From: Pseudomonadota bacterium
Lineage (GTDB): Bacteria; Pseudomonadota; Alphaproteobacteria; Acetobacterales; Acetobacteraceae
Direction: 5' to 3'
Assembly: GCA_023390705.1 (NCBI GenBank)
Contig: JAEWCI010000233.1
Coordinates: 1-6,423 of the forward strand
Length of the DNA stretch: 6,423 nt
This document shows positions 6,224 through 6,423 of the stretch, piece after piece. Below the pieces are notes generated by a model. That model had not been told where the DNA came from. It did not search any database and saw only the letters and a program-made list of their open reading frames with translations. Both the position numbers and the translations under genes were made by a program. Every line of letters begins with the position of its first letter. The stretch's first letter is position 1.

Positions 6224-6423
6224 TCAGCCCGCTTCGACCCGCCCACCGCGCAGCGTCACCACCCGGTCCATACGCCGGGCCAGGTCCGGGTTGTGGGTGG
6301 CGATCAGCGCCGCCACGCCCCGGTGACGCACCGTCTCCAGCAGTTCGGCGAAGACACGTTCGGCGGTGGCCACATCCAGATTGCCGGTCGGCTCGTCGGC
6401 CAGCAGGATGCGCGGGTCATTGG
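6224..6423 (-). CDS. lolD: ABC transporter ATP-binding protein, C-terminal part; probably LolD
   Basis: This gene is cut by the window edge, so only the last 65 residues are present and no start codon is visible. The fragment has the Walker B motif and D-loop ILLADEPTGNLD (residues 5-16 of the fragment, with the catalytic Glu in DEPT) and the H-switch histidine in LIATHN (39-44). It ends with the short VVTLRGGRVEAG tail, then TGA. The DEPTGNLD form and compact C-terminus are typical of the LolD/MacB/FtsE group of ATPases. LolD powers LolCE, which extracts outer-membrane lipoproteins from the inner membrane. LolD is preferred because lolD directly upstream of dnaE is a recurrent arrangement in alphaproteobacteria, but the family's discriminating N-terminal half is outside the window. 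Other LolD-like exporter ATPases cannot be excluded. Confidence 0.85.
   Translation of the reverse strand, partial: NDPRILLADEPTGNLDVATAERVFAELLETVRHRGVAALIATHNPDLARRMDRVVTLRGGRVEAG

Overview
The window looks like ordinary chromosomal core sequence from a high-GC alphaproteobacterium, most likely an Acetobacteraceae / Roseomonas-like member of Rhodospirillales. That placement is inferred from protein style and gene order, not from a search. The base composition is very GC-rich, and the DnaE, S2 and EF-Ts sequences have alphaproteobacterial features. All five genes I can support lie on the minus strand, so the biological reading direction runs from 6423 down to 1.

Layout in transcription order. 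(1) 6423-6224: the C-terminal 65 residues of an ABC-transporter ATPase, most likely LolD, cut by the window edge. (2) 6190-2750: a complete dnaE (DNA polymerase III alpha subunit, 1146 aa), starting 33 nt after the ATPase stop and probably co-transcribed with it. A candidate intrinsic terminator (2674-2719) follows dnaE inside a 233-bp, relatively AT-rich gap. (3) 2516-2115: a small (133 aa) predicted exported lipoprotein with a glycine-zipper-like hydrophobic stretch and a Tyr/Gly/Arg-rich tail, function unknown. (4) A 285-bp gap (2114-1830) with a candidate promoter and a row of four hairpins that would form the 5' leader of rpsB. (5) 1829-978: rpsB (ribosomal protein S2, with an acidic C-terminal extension). 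(6) 952-35: tsf (elongation factor Ts). The last 34 bases (34-1) are downstream of tsf. pyrH often follows tsf in bacteria, but its start is not reached here.

The genes fall into housekeeping units: lipoprotein sorting plus replication (lolD-dnaE), then translation (rpsB-tsf), separated by one accessory-looking lipoprotein gene. I see no mobile element, CRISPR array, tRNA or rRNA, and no undescribed multi-gene system. The items most worth a second look are the hairpin-rich rpsB leader, the small lipoprotein gene, and the degenerate PHP active site of DnaE.
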